This document shows, one piece after another, positions 1 through 7,207 of a stretch of 13,372 nucleotides of DNA (position 1 is the first letter of the stretch; each line of letters begins with the position of its first letter). Source of the stretch: an uncultured Ruminococcus sp. GTDB taxonomy: Bacteria > Bacillota > Clostridia > Oscillospirales > Ruminococcaceae. The notes beneath the pieces were generated by a model. The model saw only the letters and a list, made by a program, of their open reading frames with translations, made no database searches and had not been told where the DNA came from. Location of the stretch: the NCBI GenBank assembly GCA_947176565.1, contig CAMWRC010000008.1:1-13372 (forward strand). The letters run 5' to 3'. The translations under genes were made by a program, and so were the position numbers.

Positions 1-341
1 TCCTTAGTCGGCGGAACGAATCCGAAAATACCGATTATATTTGAGAATCCGATATAAATCAGAAAAGTTTCGAGAACCGGCAGATATTTTTTTCCTTTAG
101 GACCGAGAGCATCGAGGAAAAATTTATTCATCCATTCCATACCTATTTCCAGCAGGCACTGCTTGCCCGTGGGAACTTTTTTCATGTTATGAGTAAGAAT
201 AATTGAGAGTACGACAAGCACGCCCATGATTATCCATGTCACGACGCATGAATCGGGAACGGGGATTCCTCCGAACAATGGGATAGTAAATGCGGTTTTG
301 TTTTCCATTTCTTCCATAAGTCTTTCAGAAAGACCGTCCAT
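1..341 (-). CDS. atpB: ATP synthase F0 subunit a, 5' part (truncated by window edge)
   Basis: This is the N-terminal 113 codons of the F0 subunit a, the membrane subunit that forms the proton (or sodium) half-channels against the c-ring. The gene runs off the left edge, so the C-terminal helices with the essential arginine are not visible. The translation starts MDGLSERLMEEMENKTAFTI, has a first membrane helix at about residues 33-50, then the conserved stretch VPTGKQ around residues 56-61, the amphipathic EWMNKFF segment and the second helix with GFSNIIGIFGFVPPT at 98-112, all typical of subunit a. The ATG at 339-341 is preceded by a strong AGGAAGG Shine-Dalgarno. As atpB is normally first in atp operons, the remaining F0F1 genes should lie to the left. 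No atpI homologue is present upstream. Confidence 0.93.
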   Translation of the reverse strand, partial: MDGLSERLMEEMENKTAFTIPLFGGIPVPDSCVVTWIIMGVLVVLSIILTHNMKKVPTGKQCLLEIGMEWMNKFFLDALGPKGKKYLPVLETFLIYIGFSNIIGIFGFVPPTK

Positions 342-368
342 AACAACACCTTCCTTCTGTCTGGAATT

Positions 369-392
369 TCAGGGCGTGTTGACACGACCTGA
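369..392. promoter_or_regulatory. Imperfect palindrome in the atpB leader
   Basis: A 24-bp near-perfect palindrome: outer arms TCAGG/CCTGA and inner arms CGTGT/ACACG, separated by one mismatched pair (374 and 387) and with a 2-bp centre. It lies about 28 nt before the atpB start. On the minus-strand RNA it can form a hairpin between the upstream terminator-like stem and the Shine-Dalgarno. It could be a protein operator or an RNA structure; nothing in the sequence decides which. Confidence 0.45.
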
Positions 393-424
393 GAACTTAT
401 ATATACAGGCATCATCAAATGCAG

Positions 425-461
425 AAAAACGGAGACAGCAAATGCGCCTGAATCTCCGTTT
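425..461 (-). terminator. Terminator-like hairpin between the polysaccharide operon and atpB
   Basis: On the minus strand an AAACGGAGA arm (453-461) pairs with TCTCCGTTT (427-435), giving 9 bp. Inside the loop a further CAG(G)C/GCTG helix can stack. The distal arm runs into five T residues (425-429), as in an intrinsic terminator. It would stop transcripts coming from the polysaccharide operon, which has no other hairpin after its last stop codon at 565. It also lies downstream of the best atp promoter (485-513), so it may act as an attenuator. Confidence 0.6.
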
Positions 462-484
462 AAGCTGTATTTGTCGATAATTAT

Positions 485-513
485 ATAATACACCAAAATT
501 TAAAGTTTGTCAA
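485..513 (-). promoter_or_regulatory. Sigma-A promoter, probable atp operon promoter
   Basis: Minus-strand -35 TTGACA (508-513), exactly 17 bp spacer, -10 TATTAT (485-490). The -35 is perfect consensus and the -10 matches at five of six positions. Transcription would begin near 478, giving a leader of about 137 nt before atpB. A weaker TATATA element at 400-405 lies downstream of the hairpin but has no convincing -35. Confidence 0.7.
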
Positions 514-564
514 GAGTTTAACATTGTTTAAGTTATTTAAAAAATAAAGCATATTCTATTCTTA

Positions 565-2931
565 TTATCTCCAGAATTCAAAAAGTCTGCGGAAAGACAT
601 CAGTTCGGTAACCCATTCCTGAGACCAGTTGTTAAACGGGTTAACATAGCTGAATGTGTGGGCGAAACTGAGAAGTATGCATATGAAAGTACTTACTGCC
701 ATTATTTTGTTGAGATGATTTTTTGTTTCCTCATTCCGTCCGCTGTAGACTGTAAATGCAATTACAAGTGCGCCTATGACAATCTGCCATGCAAAGTCAA
801 CACAGTATCTTGTGCCATAGCCGCTTTCCCAGATTGAGAAGATAATAATAAACGGACAGATAATGCACACAGCAGTCAGAAGTACGGCATAGAGGCGTTT
901 GCTGCTGCTTTCGCTCTGTCTGTATGCTCTCAGCGACCAGCCGTATGAAAGAACCGGCAGGGCTTTCCAGAGAAGTCCCAGTGTTGAACCGGTGGCGACG
1001 AAATAATAGCCGTTAGGATAGAATGTATCTGCCCAGCCTGTGTGGATAAATGGAAATTTCGCGCTGAATTCAGGAAGCTTGAAAAGATAGTTAATGAACC
1101 CGATTACCGCGAATTTGGTATGAAATTCCGCATTCGTGAAATCGTTTATTGTAAGCGAATACTGAATACCGAAGTCAAATACCGAGCCGAATCTCACATA
1201 GTTGTAAATCATCTGAACAAGACCTATGACAACAAAGGGAATCATAGCACTGAGAAGAAACAGAATGTTCTTTCTGTTCTTTTTCCCCTCTGCTGCCGGA
1301 AGCTTGCGGTTCTTTACAAAGCCTGCTCCTATAAACAGGAGAGCTGCAAGGCAGTATACCGCAAGGGTTGGACGGCAAAGCACTCCGAAACTGAGAAATA
1401 CAGACGAAAGGCATATGCGGAGATTTGATATTTTTCCCTCACTGATGACATTTGATGTTATGAGGAAATACGCTCCGCCGGTTACAAAGAAAAATCCTGA
1501 TGACTGTGCGATTTCGTAGAAATTCGGCATATAAAGACAGAAATATATTCCGGTGACAAGCTGTACAAGAGCAAGTCCCGACAGTACAAGCGATGAACGT
1601 ATCCGGCTGAAAAAGCGTTTCATGAATGAAAGATATAACGCAGTGAGGAACAGTATTCCTCCGGCTGAAAACAGCCATACTGCCCATGAGCACGGAAAAT
1701 AATATCCTGTAATCATGTGATACGGCAGGAAAATTACAAGTACTGGTCCGATTCCATAATATGAATAATACTTGCCGTTGTAGAAAAGATGATCCCACAT
1801 ATAGTATGAAATTATGCCGTTATCCATTGCATCCTCAAGCTGACTGCCGTCATATGGATTGTCAATCTGCGACATCTGCTCTTCATTTCCGCCTGAAATT
1901 TCAACAGAGCCTGCTTCAAAAGCATCAACAATTTCCTTGCTTATCTGATTTCCGCTTTTGGAATGAAAGTCAGCAGCTATGCTGTGATTTGGGTCATTAT
2001 AACGCCCGCTGTTAAGAATAAGAAGTGAAACGGCTACGAGGAGTGCTGTAAAGAGCCAGGAAGTGTATATAACGGCTTTTCTGCTGTCGGCAAAGCTTCT
2101 CCGGAAAACAGGCGATGCAGTAAGAAAATAGAATATCATTCCTGCTGCAAAAAGAATAAAGAATCGTACAAATGAAAATCTGAGCGGAGCAGGTGAATTA
2201 AGCGTTATTCCGCTTATTGTGATATACTCATTGTCGTGTGATTGGAAATTGAATTTTATGTCATGAACGTTGCCGGAAAAATTACATACGGCAAATTTAC
2301 TTCTTTCGTTGTCCTTTATTATTTCTGCTGATGCGATTCCGCCGCGGTATCTTGTGGAATAGGTATCATCTGACATATCAATGCTTACATATACAGACGG
2401 ATTTGATGATGATTCAACCTGAAATTCTACAGTTCCCACAGGCATATTTATATTCCGGAATTCAAATGATGTGTTTCCGGCAGATATATTCTGATGCGAA
2501 CTGAAGTCAAAGTTACTCGAAACTGCCGTTGAAAGGTCAAGTTCCTTTTGCTCATAGCTGCCTGCAAGAAGATGTGCCGAACCGAAATTGAATATGAAAA
2601 GTTCGGCAAAAAGGCATACCGAAAGTATTCTCGAAGCATATCTGAAAAATATGCTGTGTCCTGCGGCTTTTTCCCTGAACTGCATAAGCAGTGCAGTGAT
2701 TATGCCATAGATAAGCAAGAATACAGACAGTCCGGAATATCCTTTCAGATGAATGATTCCTGAAATATCAATAATACTTGTTATGGCACTGATAATATTT
2801 ATGGTATATGCTGTTATCAGAATTTTTTTTCGATGTTTTTCAATAAAACTGTTTTTTTCTGCTGAGAATATCAGCCACAGCAGAATTGTATATGCAGCAA
2901 AAAATACTGCGTCTGTCAAAAATAATATCAT
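565..2931 (-). CDS. Large multispanning membrane protein, GT-C-like glycosyltransferase
   Basis: A 788-residue integral membrane protein and the last gene of the polysaccharide operon. Four helices lie at roughly residues 5-22, 38-58, 67-84 and 102-120. A soluble, beta-rich and probably extracytoplasmic segment follows (about 125-250, many alternating hydrophobic and polar residues). A second helix bundle then starts with helices at about 253-271 and 287-307. The loop after helix 6 (about 310-395) holds YNDPNHS near 311-317 and the motif YNGKYYSYYGIGPV at 384-397. That motif recurs in clostridial GT-C-like membrane proteins of the Dol-P-Man/ArnT type, which use polyprenyl-phosphate sugars and carry acidic residues in early extracytoplasmic loops. 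The function is therefore inferred to be transfer of a sugar outside the membrane; donor and acceptor are unknown. The ATG at 2929-2931 follows an AAAAGGAG site inside the end of the preceding gene. Confidence 0.72.
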   Translation of the reverse strand: MILFLTDAVFFAAYTILLWLIFSAEKNSFIEKHRKKILITAYTINIISAITSIIDISGIIHLKGYSGLSVFLLIYGIITALLMQFREKAAGHSIFFRYASRILSVCLFAELFIFNFGSAHLLAGSYEQKELDLSTAVSSNFDFSSHQNISAGNTSFEFRNINMPVGTVEFQVESSSNPSVYVSIDMSDDTYSTRYRGGIASAEIIKDNERSKFAVCNFSGNVHDIKFNFQSHDNEYITISGITLNSPAPLRFSFVRFFILFAAGMIFYFLTASPVFRRSFADSRKAVIYTSWLFTALLVAVSLLILNSGRYNDPNHSIAADFHSKSGNQISKEIVDAFEAGSVEISGGNEEQMSQIDNPYDGSQLEDAMDNGIISYYMWDHLFYNGKYYSYYGIGPVLVIFLPYHMITGYYFPCSWAVWLFSAGGILFLTALYLSFMKRFFSRIRSSLVLSGLALVQLVTGIYFCLYMPNFYEIAQSSGFFFVTGGAYFLITSNVISEGKISNLRICLSSVFLSFGVLCRPTLAVYCLAALLFIGAGFVKNRKLPAAEGKKNRKNILFLLSAMIPFVVIGLVQMIYNYVRFGSVFDFGIQYSLTINDFTNAEFHTKFAVIGFINYLFKLPEFSAKFPFIHTGWADTFYPNGYYFVATGSTLGLLWKALPVLSYGWSLRAYRQSESSSKRLYAVLLTAVCIICPFIIIFSIWESGYGTRYCVDFAWQIVIGALVIAFTVYSGRNEETKNHLNKIMAVSTFICILLSFAHTFSYVNPFNNWSQEWVTELMSFRRLFEFWR

Positions 2932-2937
2932 TGTCAG

Positions 2938-3282
2938 TTACTCCTTTTCTGATTCTGAAACAGAGTCAGCAAGCATCACAGCGCGGTTTATGCGTTCTAT
3001 AGCTCCGGAATTAAGTTTATCAGAAAGTCTAAGACGGTCAACATCTTTCTTCAGAGCTGAAAGTTCTGCGGCTATTTTTTTGATTACTTCCTCATAGCGT
3101 TCAGATTTATCTTCAAGAGCGCATACACGTTTAATCAGGTCATTTATATTGGCGGCAAGAATTTCATTTGCAGCGTTCTGCTTTTCGCCAAAGTCCGTGA
3201 GTTTTTCTCCGGATTTGAATACTCCTATTTTTTCATGACCGTCAAACGTCCTCATTTTTTCATTTGTCAGTTTCATATCCAT
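2938..3282 (-). CDS. Small soluble coiled-coil protein, function unknown
   Basis: A 114-residue hydrophilic protein with no signal peptide or membrane helix. Residues from about 40 to 90 are rich in heptad-like repeats of Leu/Ile/Ala with charged residues between them (for example IKKIAAELSALKKDVDRL), indicating a coiled coil. The N-terminal 35 residues are Lys/Glu rich. I do not recognise a family. It lies 7 nt after rmd and 6 nt before the GT-C-like gene, so it is co-transcribed with both. Position and shape suggest a scaffold or partner for a glycosyltransferase, but that is inference. The start is ATG at 3280-3282 with a weak Shine-Dalgarno; a second ATG two codons later is equally possible. 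Confidence 0.7.
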   Translation of the reverse strand: MDMKLTNEKMRTFDGHEKIGVFKSGEKLTDFGEKQNAANEILAANINDLIKRVCALEDKSERYEEVIKKIAAELSALKKDVDRLRLSDKLNSGAIERINRAVMLADSVSESEKE

Positions 3283-3289
3283 ATTAAAA

Positions 3290-4231
3290 TCATCTCACTT
3301 TCAGATTATTTCGCCAGTAGTTAAGCGTATCTTTGATTGTCTGTACGACTGATATTTCAGCAGTCCAGCCGGTATCGTTGTGTATTTCCGTTATATCCGG
3401 TTCAATAATTGGTATATCAGATGTGCGGAGACGTGAGGTATCTGTTTTCACCGTAATTACAGCAGACGACAGTGAAAGCGCAGTATCAAGAATATACTGT
3501 ATACTTACAGCTTGTCCTCGTCCTACATTATATGTGCTGCCGCTTTTTCCGGTTGCTGCAAGAAGCCGGTATGCCCGTACCACATCGCGTACATCAGTGA
3601 AATCACGCATTGCTGAAAGATTCCCCACGCTTATTTCCGGCGGTTTTATTCCTTTTTCTATTTCAGCAATCTGTTTGCAGAAATCAGAAATAACAAATAC
3701 CGGACTTTGCTCTGGACCGGAATGGTTGAAAGCTCTTACCATAACAATATCCATGTCGTATGCACGGGAATAAATTCTGCTGAGCATTTCTTGACACGCT
3801 TTTGTTGCGGCATAGATATTTCCGGGATTAAGGGGTTCTGATTCTTTGAGAGGACACGCTCCGTTGCGGATATAGCCGTATTCTTCTCCTGAACCTATGA
3901 CTATCAGTCGTTTTTTTTCTGTGGATTCTCGTAAAGCTTCAAGTATATTTATTGCGCCGATGACGTTTATTTCTGCTGTCATCTGCGGATTCTTCCATGA
4001 TACCGAGACTGAACTCTGAGCGGCAAGATGATATATCACATCAGGAGAAACGCTGTTGATAAGAGCCGATATATCGTCTTTTTCAAGTATATTGAGAACG
4101 TGCTTTTCACAGCAGGCTGAAATATTTTCAGCCGGAAGATGTGTTGCGTGGACTTCATATCCGTGCGCGGCAAGCTCGCGTATGAGATAGCCGCCAACAA
4201 ATCCGCCTCCGCCGATTATCAGGGATTTCAT
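3290..4231 (-). CDS. rmd: NAD(P)-dependent epimerase/dehydratase, probable GDP-4-keto-6-deoxy-D-mannose reductase
   Basis: A 313-residue extended short-chain dehydrogenase. It has a dinucleotide-binding glycine motif GGGGFVGG (7-14), HLAAQSSVSVSW (68-79), the GSGEEYG segment with the catalytic serine region (113-119), YAATK with the catalytic Tyr140 and Lys144, RAFNHSGPEQ (166-175) and RDFTDVRDVVRAY (209-221). This set is characteristic of Rmd, which reduces GDP-4-keto-6-deoxy-mannose to GDP-D-rhamnose. GDP-L-fucose synthase has a conserved cysteine (Cys109 in the E. coli enzyme) in the segment matched here by GSGEEYG, where no cysteine is present, so fucose synthesis is less likely. A GDP-6-deoxy-talose producing relative cannot be excluded from sequence alone. 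gmd, which makes the substrate, is in the same operon. The start ATG overlaps the stop of the preceding glycosyltransferase by 4 nt. Confidence 0.82.
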   Translation of the reverse strand: MKSLIIGGGGFVGGYLIRELAAHGYEVHATHLPAENISACCEKHVLNILEKDDISALINSVSPDVIYHLAAQSSVSVSWKNPQMTAEINVIGAINILEALRESTEKKRLIVIGSGEEYGYIRNGACPLKESEPLNPGNIYAATKACQEMLSRIYSRAYDMDIVMVRAFNHSGPEQSPVFVISDFCKQIAEIEKGIKPPEISVGNLSAMRDFTDVRDVVRAYRLLAATGKSGSTYNVGRGQAVSIQYILDTALSLSSAVITVKTDTSRLRTSDIPIIEPDITEIHNDTGWTAEISVVQTIKDTLNYWRNNLKVR

Positions 4232-5376
4232 TTTTGCATCACCTCTCTAAGATAGCTGTATAATTTTTGGATAACGTCTTTTTCATTAAAATATTCAGCT
4301 GTTCGTTCAGCGGCATTTTTTCCCAGTTTTTCCCTGAGTCTGCCGTCTGATGCAAGAAGATTGAGAGATTCCGCAAGTGCATCTGAATCGGCAGAAGGAA
4401 CTGTAAGACCGGTTTCACCATGTATACTTACATACGGAACTCCTGATGGCAGTGATGTATTCACAACAGGTTTTCCGTAAACCATTGCTTCAAGCTGAAC
4501 GATTCCGAAGGCTTCGCTTTTTGCTGTTGAGGGCAGAACGAAAATATCGCAGTCGGCATATGCCTGTTTAAGCTGACTATCGGGGAGAAATCCAAGAAAA
4601 TGGACATATTTTTCAAGTCCGAGGGATTTGGCATAAGCTTTCAGTTCTGGTTCAAGTTCGCCTGTACCAGCAATAAAAAGTTCACAGTTATGCACCTTTG
4701 AAAATGCCTTTATTAGAACATCAACGCCTTTGTAATACACAAGCCGTCCTGTAAAAAATATTTTGATATTTTTACGGTCGGTGAGTTTTTTTGTAAGAAA
4801 CGGAACGCGCTGTATATTGAGATAGTCGTTGATTGTTATTCCGTAGGGGAGTATGCGGCATTTTTCCCTGTATTCCGGCAGAAAGTCTGAACCGTTTATA
4901 TGACCTTCGGTTGCTGTAAATATCACATCGGCACGGTTAAGGAGATATTTCATGAACGGTCTGTACAGAACCATTAATTTTTTCTGTTTTACGATGTCGC
5001 TATGCCATGAAACCGCGACTTTTCCCTTATATCCCGAAAGCAGCAGAGCCACATCAGCCAGCGGAAATGGAACATTTATATGCACAACATCTGCTGATGC
5101 TGCCAGTTTCCGGAAATGCAGAATAAATGAAAGTGACAGCGGACATGAAAAAAATGTACCGAAGCTTCCTGAACGTGTAACGCGTACTCTGTTGATTCTT
5201 TCATGGGACGTACCGCCGAAATTATCGCGGCATACCAGCGTTCTTACGATTGCACCGCATTTCGGGAGTTCTTCTGAATACTGCTTTACAAGAGTTTCAA
5301 TTCCGCCGGTATGAGGAAAATATGCTTTGTTCACTTCTAAGATTTTCAATTTTTCTGATTTTTTAATTTTTCTCAT
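4228..5376 (-). CDS. GT4 family glycosyltransferase (GT-B fold)
   Basis: A 382-residue cytoplasmic-face retaining glycosyltransferase. The N-terminal Rossmann domain carries FPHTGGIE (20-27), the family signature near the acceptor site. The C-terminal domain carries FTGRLVYYKGVDVLIKA (208-224), with the phosphate-binding Arg211 and Lys216, and the E-x7-E motif SEAFGIVQLE (Glu288 and Glu296) that contacts the nucleotide sugar. Length is normal for GT4. It probably adds mannose or D-rhamnose to the lipid-linked glycan, because only GDP-mannose-derived donors are made in this operon; the specificity itself cannot be read. It overlaps both neighbours by 4 nt (ATGA junctions), indicating translational coupling. 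The ATG at 5374-5376 follows an AAGGA Shine-Dalgarno. Confidence 0.88.
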   Translation of the reverse strand: MRKIKKSEKLKILEVNKAYFPHTGGIETLVKQYSEELPKCGAIVRTLVCRDNFGGTSHERINRVRVTRSGSFGTFFSCPLSLSFILHFRKLAASADVVHINVPFPLADVALLLSGYKGKVAVSWHSDIVKQKKLMVLYRPFMKYLLNRADVIFTATEGHINGSDFLPEYREKCRILPYGITINDYLNIQRVPFLTKKLTDRKNIKIFFTGRLVYYKGVDVLIKAFSKVHNCELFIAGTGELEPELKAYAKSLGLEKYVHFLGFLPDSQLKQAYADCDIFVLPSTAKSEAFGIVQLEAMVYGKPVVNTSLPSGVPYVSIHGETGLTVPSADSDALAESLNLLASDGRLREKLGKNAAERTAEYFNEKDVIQKLYSYLREVMQK

Positions 5377-6524
5377 TTTACCAGTTCCTTATATACTCTG
5401 TAGAGCTGTTCCGCGGAATTTTCCCATGTAAAATTCCGTGCGCGTTCAATTCCTCGGCGGCTGAGTTCGGCGCGGAGTTCTGTATCTGAATACAGTCTGT
5501 TCAGACCGTCTGCTATGCTTTCTTCGGAATAGGCATCGCAAATCACTGCACAATCGCCGGTAACTTCCGGCAGAGATGCCGCATCAGATGCAAGAACCGG
5601 AACTCCGCAAGCCATTGCTTCAAGAGGCGGCATACCGAATCCCTCGTATATTGACGGAAACACGAACGCTATAGCACCGCACATAAGCGGATTCATATCC
5701 TCAGATGGGACATATTTCGTGAAAATTACTTTGCCCGTCAGCTTCAAATCTGTTACTTTCTGGAAAATGCTGTCATACAGCCAGCCTTTTCCGCCAGCAA
5801 GCACAAGCTTCGGAGCATCTTTTATATGCTGTGTGAAAATATGATATGCCGATATAAGACGTTCAAGATTCTTACGCGGCTCGATAGTGCCTAAGTACAA
5901 GAAGTATTCACCCTCAATACCGAGAGATTTCTTTACCTCCGGTATGCGTTCGGGATTACTGCACGGTCTGAATTTCTGCAAATCCACACCGCACAGTATC
6001 ACTCTTATTTTATCCTGATGCTGCGGAAAATATTTTATTATTTCAGATTTTGAAAATTCCGAATCCGTAACGATAATATCTGCCTGCTTCATGGAGCGTT
6101 TCAATCCGGTATTCAGCATCATTTTAGTACGGCTTCTTACGGTTTCCGGAAAAGCCTTGTACACCATATCATGAACCGTGATTACCGTTTTTCCGTGTAC
6201 TCCGGGCGGTGCGATATAGTTGAAAAAATGCGTGATGTCAATATCTTTGCCGAAAAAAAGCTTATACGGCACGGGGATAAAATTGCTTACCGTCCGGTAT
6301 GCAAGACCCGAAAAATGTGCGGCTTTCGGCTTTATATCCTGCATGAACTGCTGCATACGTCCGATTTTTATATAATCCTCGCTTGCTTTGCGGGAGAAAA
6401 AGCTGTAATAATAGTTATTTTCCGGGTGTATACGAGCCATAGCCATAGTCTGACCGGCTTCACACCAGCCTATGCCGGTCATGCTTCCACTTATAAGCGG
6501 AAGCGCGTCAAATGATATATTCAA
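5373..6524 (-). CDS. GT4 family glycosyltransferase, mannosyltransferase-like; TTG start
   Basis: A 383-residue GT-B fold transferase, first of two consecutive GT4 genes. The N-terminus ISFDALPLISGSMTGIGW contains the family's first strand and Gly-rich acceptor loop. VHDM (117-120) has the His/Asp pair of this group. YLGTIEPRKNLERLISAY (210-227) supplies Arg217/Lys218, and YEGFGMPPLEAM (293-304) supplies the E-x7-E glutamates Glu294 and Glu302. The YLGTIEPRKN type is common among GDP-mannose-using enzymes, so a mannosyl or D-rhamnosyl transferase is likely. The initiation codon is TTG: it is in frame with the conserved first strand, whereas the next ATG is residue 15 and would delete that strand. 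The end overlaps the following gene by 4 nt. Confidence 0.88.
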   Translation of the reverse strand: MNISFDALPLISGSMTGIGWCEAGQTMAMARIHPENNYYYSFFSRKASEDYIKIGRMQQFMQDIKPKAAHFSGLAYRTVSNFIPVPYKLFFGKDIDITHFFNYIAPPGVHGKTVITVHDMVYKAFPETVRSRTKMMLNTGLKRSMKQADIIVTDSEFSKSEIIKYFPQHQDKIRVILCGVDLQKFRPCSNPERIPEVKKSLGIEGEYFLYLGTIEPRKNLERLISAYHIFTQHIKDAPKLVLAGGKGWLYDSIFQKVTDLKLTGKVIFTKYVPSEDMNPLMCGAIAFVFPSIYEGFGMPPLEAMACGVPVLASDAASLPEVTGDCAVICDAYSEESIADGLNRLYSDTELRAELSRRGIERARNFTWENSAEQLYRVYKELVK

Positions 6525-6530
6525 TTAGTT

Positions 6531-6536
6531 ACCTCC
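6531..6536 (-). promoter_or_regulatory. Shine-Dalgarno that fixes a TTG start
   Basis: Minus-strand GGAGGT followed by AACTAA and then the TTG at 6522-6524. The perfect site at 6-7 nt spacing supports TTG as the real start of the glycosyltransferase rather than the ATG 14 codons later, which has no such site. Confidence 0.75.
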
Positions 6537-6559
6537 AATATTAGAGCCTGTTCAGTATC

Positions 6560-7177
6560 TTACATTTTCATATATCCTCCGAACATTGCATATATAAGTC
6601 CGCCAAGAAACCATACTGCAAAAGCAAGTATTGCTGTTTGTATTATGATTCCTGTTCTTAATATTTCTTTTTTCTTGTCTTTATTAGGAATAGTATCCGA
6701 TTTTTTCAGATTGATATAATCTTTTATCGTATTTACCCATGATTTAACAGCTTTTAATGTAAGAATAATGATAGAAGCCATGAAACTTACCACAAATGGC
6801 ATTTCACTGCCGTCAAAAATAAGTACATATAAAGCCGAAGCTGTAACAATAAATATTGCAAGCAGTACCTTCCATGTATCTTTAGAAAATTGTTTTGCCG
6901 GAGTTATATAATCGGGCTTATATTTCTGATTGTATTCCTTATTTGTTATTCTGCCTATAAGTTCACTGAGATATTTATCCGTATCATGCTTGTTGAATCC
7001 GTTAAAAGCTGTGTGCATACCGATTAACATTATTATGTTTACTATGTTTTCGGCGTATTCTTTAGATATATTTCCTGTTTCATATGCTGAAACAATCAGA
7101 TTCAGTTTATCAATGCAGTTAAGCACATCTTCTTTTTTGTACCCCAAGAAAGATGTGCGGAGTATTGTATTTTCCAT
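6560..7177 (-). CDS. Membrane protein with two DivIVA-like motifs, function unknown
   Basis: A 205-residue protein. The cytoplasmic N-terminal 100 residues carry SFLGYKKEDVLNCIDKLN (9-26), which matches the F-x-G-Y-x-x-x-D-V-x-x-x-L/I pattern at the N-terminus of DivIVA/GpsB-type proteins, the part that contacts membrane. A second, weaker copy is AFNGFNKHDTDKYLSELIGRI (58-78). Three membrane helices follow, at about 103-121, 127-143 and 175-198, with a Lys-rich loop at 158-172. This is not DivIVA itself: there is no long coiled coil, and the motif is joined to a transmembrane anchor. No catalytic motif is visible. It lies 30 nt after the DUF3592-like gene and 35 nt before the GT4 genes, inside the polysaccharide operon. 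One possibility is that it places glycan enzymes at curved or septal membrane; this is inference. The ATG follows an AAGGGAA site. Confidence 0.72.
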   Translation of the reverse strand: MENTILRTSFLGYKKEDVLNCIDKLNLIVSAYETGNISKEYAENIVNIIMLIGMHTAFNGFNKHDTDKYLSELIGRITNKEYNQKYKPDYITPAKQFSKDTWKVLLAIFIVTASALYVLIFDGSEMPFVVSFMASIIILTLKAVKSWVNTIKDYINLKKSDTIPNKDKKKEILRTGIIIQTAILAFAVWFLGGLIYAMFGGYMKM

Positions 7178-7207
7178 AGATAAATTCCCTTATATCAATT
7201 ATCTTTT

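Noticed and set aside
396..405. TATATATAAG as a second atp promoter -10
   Set aside because: No acceptable -35 at 16-18 bp (only a three-of-six match). It remains possible as a minor start but is not supported enough to list.
239..496. 85-codon open frame on the minus strand overlapping the atpB start
   Set aside because: Its first codon falls next to the -10 element, there is no Shine-Dalgarno, it runs through the terminator hairpin and continues in another frame inside atpB, whose own product is clearly recognisable.
1042..1428. Long plus-strand open frames opposite the large membrane protein
   Set aside because: They lie antisense to a gene with clear helices and motifs, lack ribosome sites and have the composition expected of reverse-frame translation. 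The same holds for the other plus-strand frames across the window.
3290..4231. Assignment as GDP-L-fucose synthase
   Set aside because: The position of the catalytic cysteine of that family is occupied by the GSGEEYG segment without cysteine, and RDFTDVRDVVRAY is the Rmd-type version.
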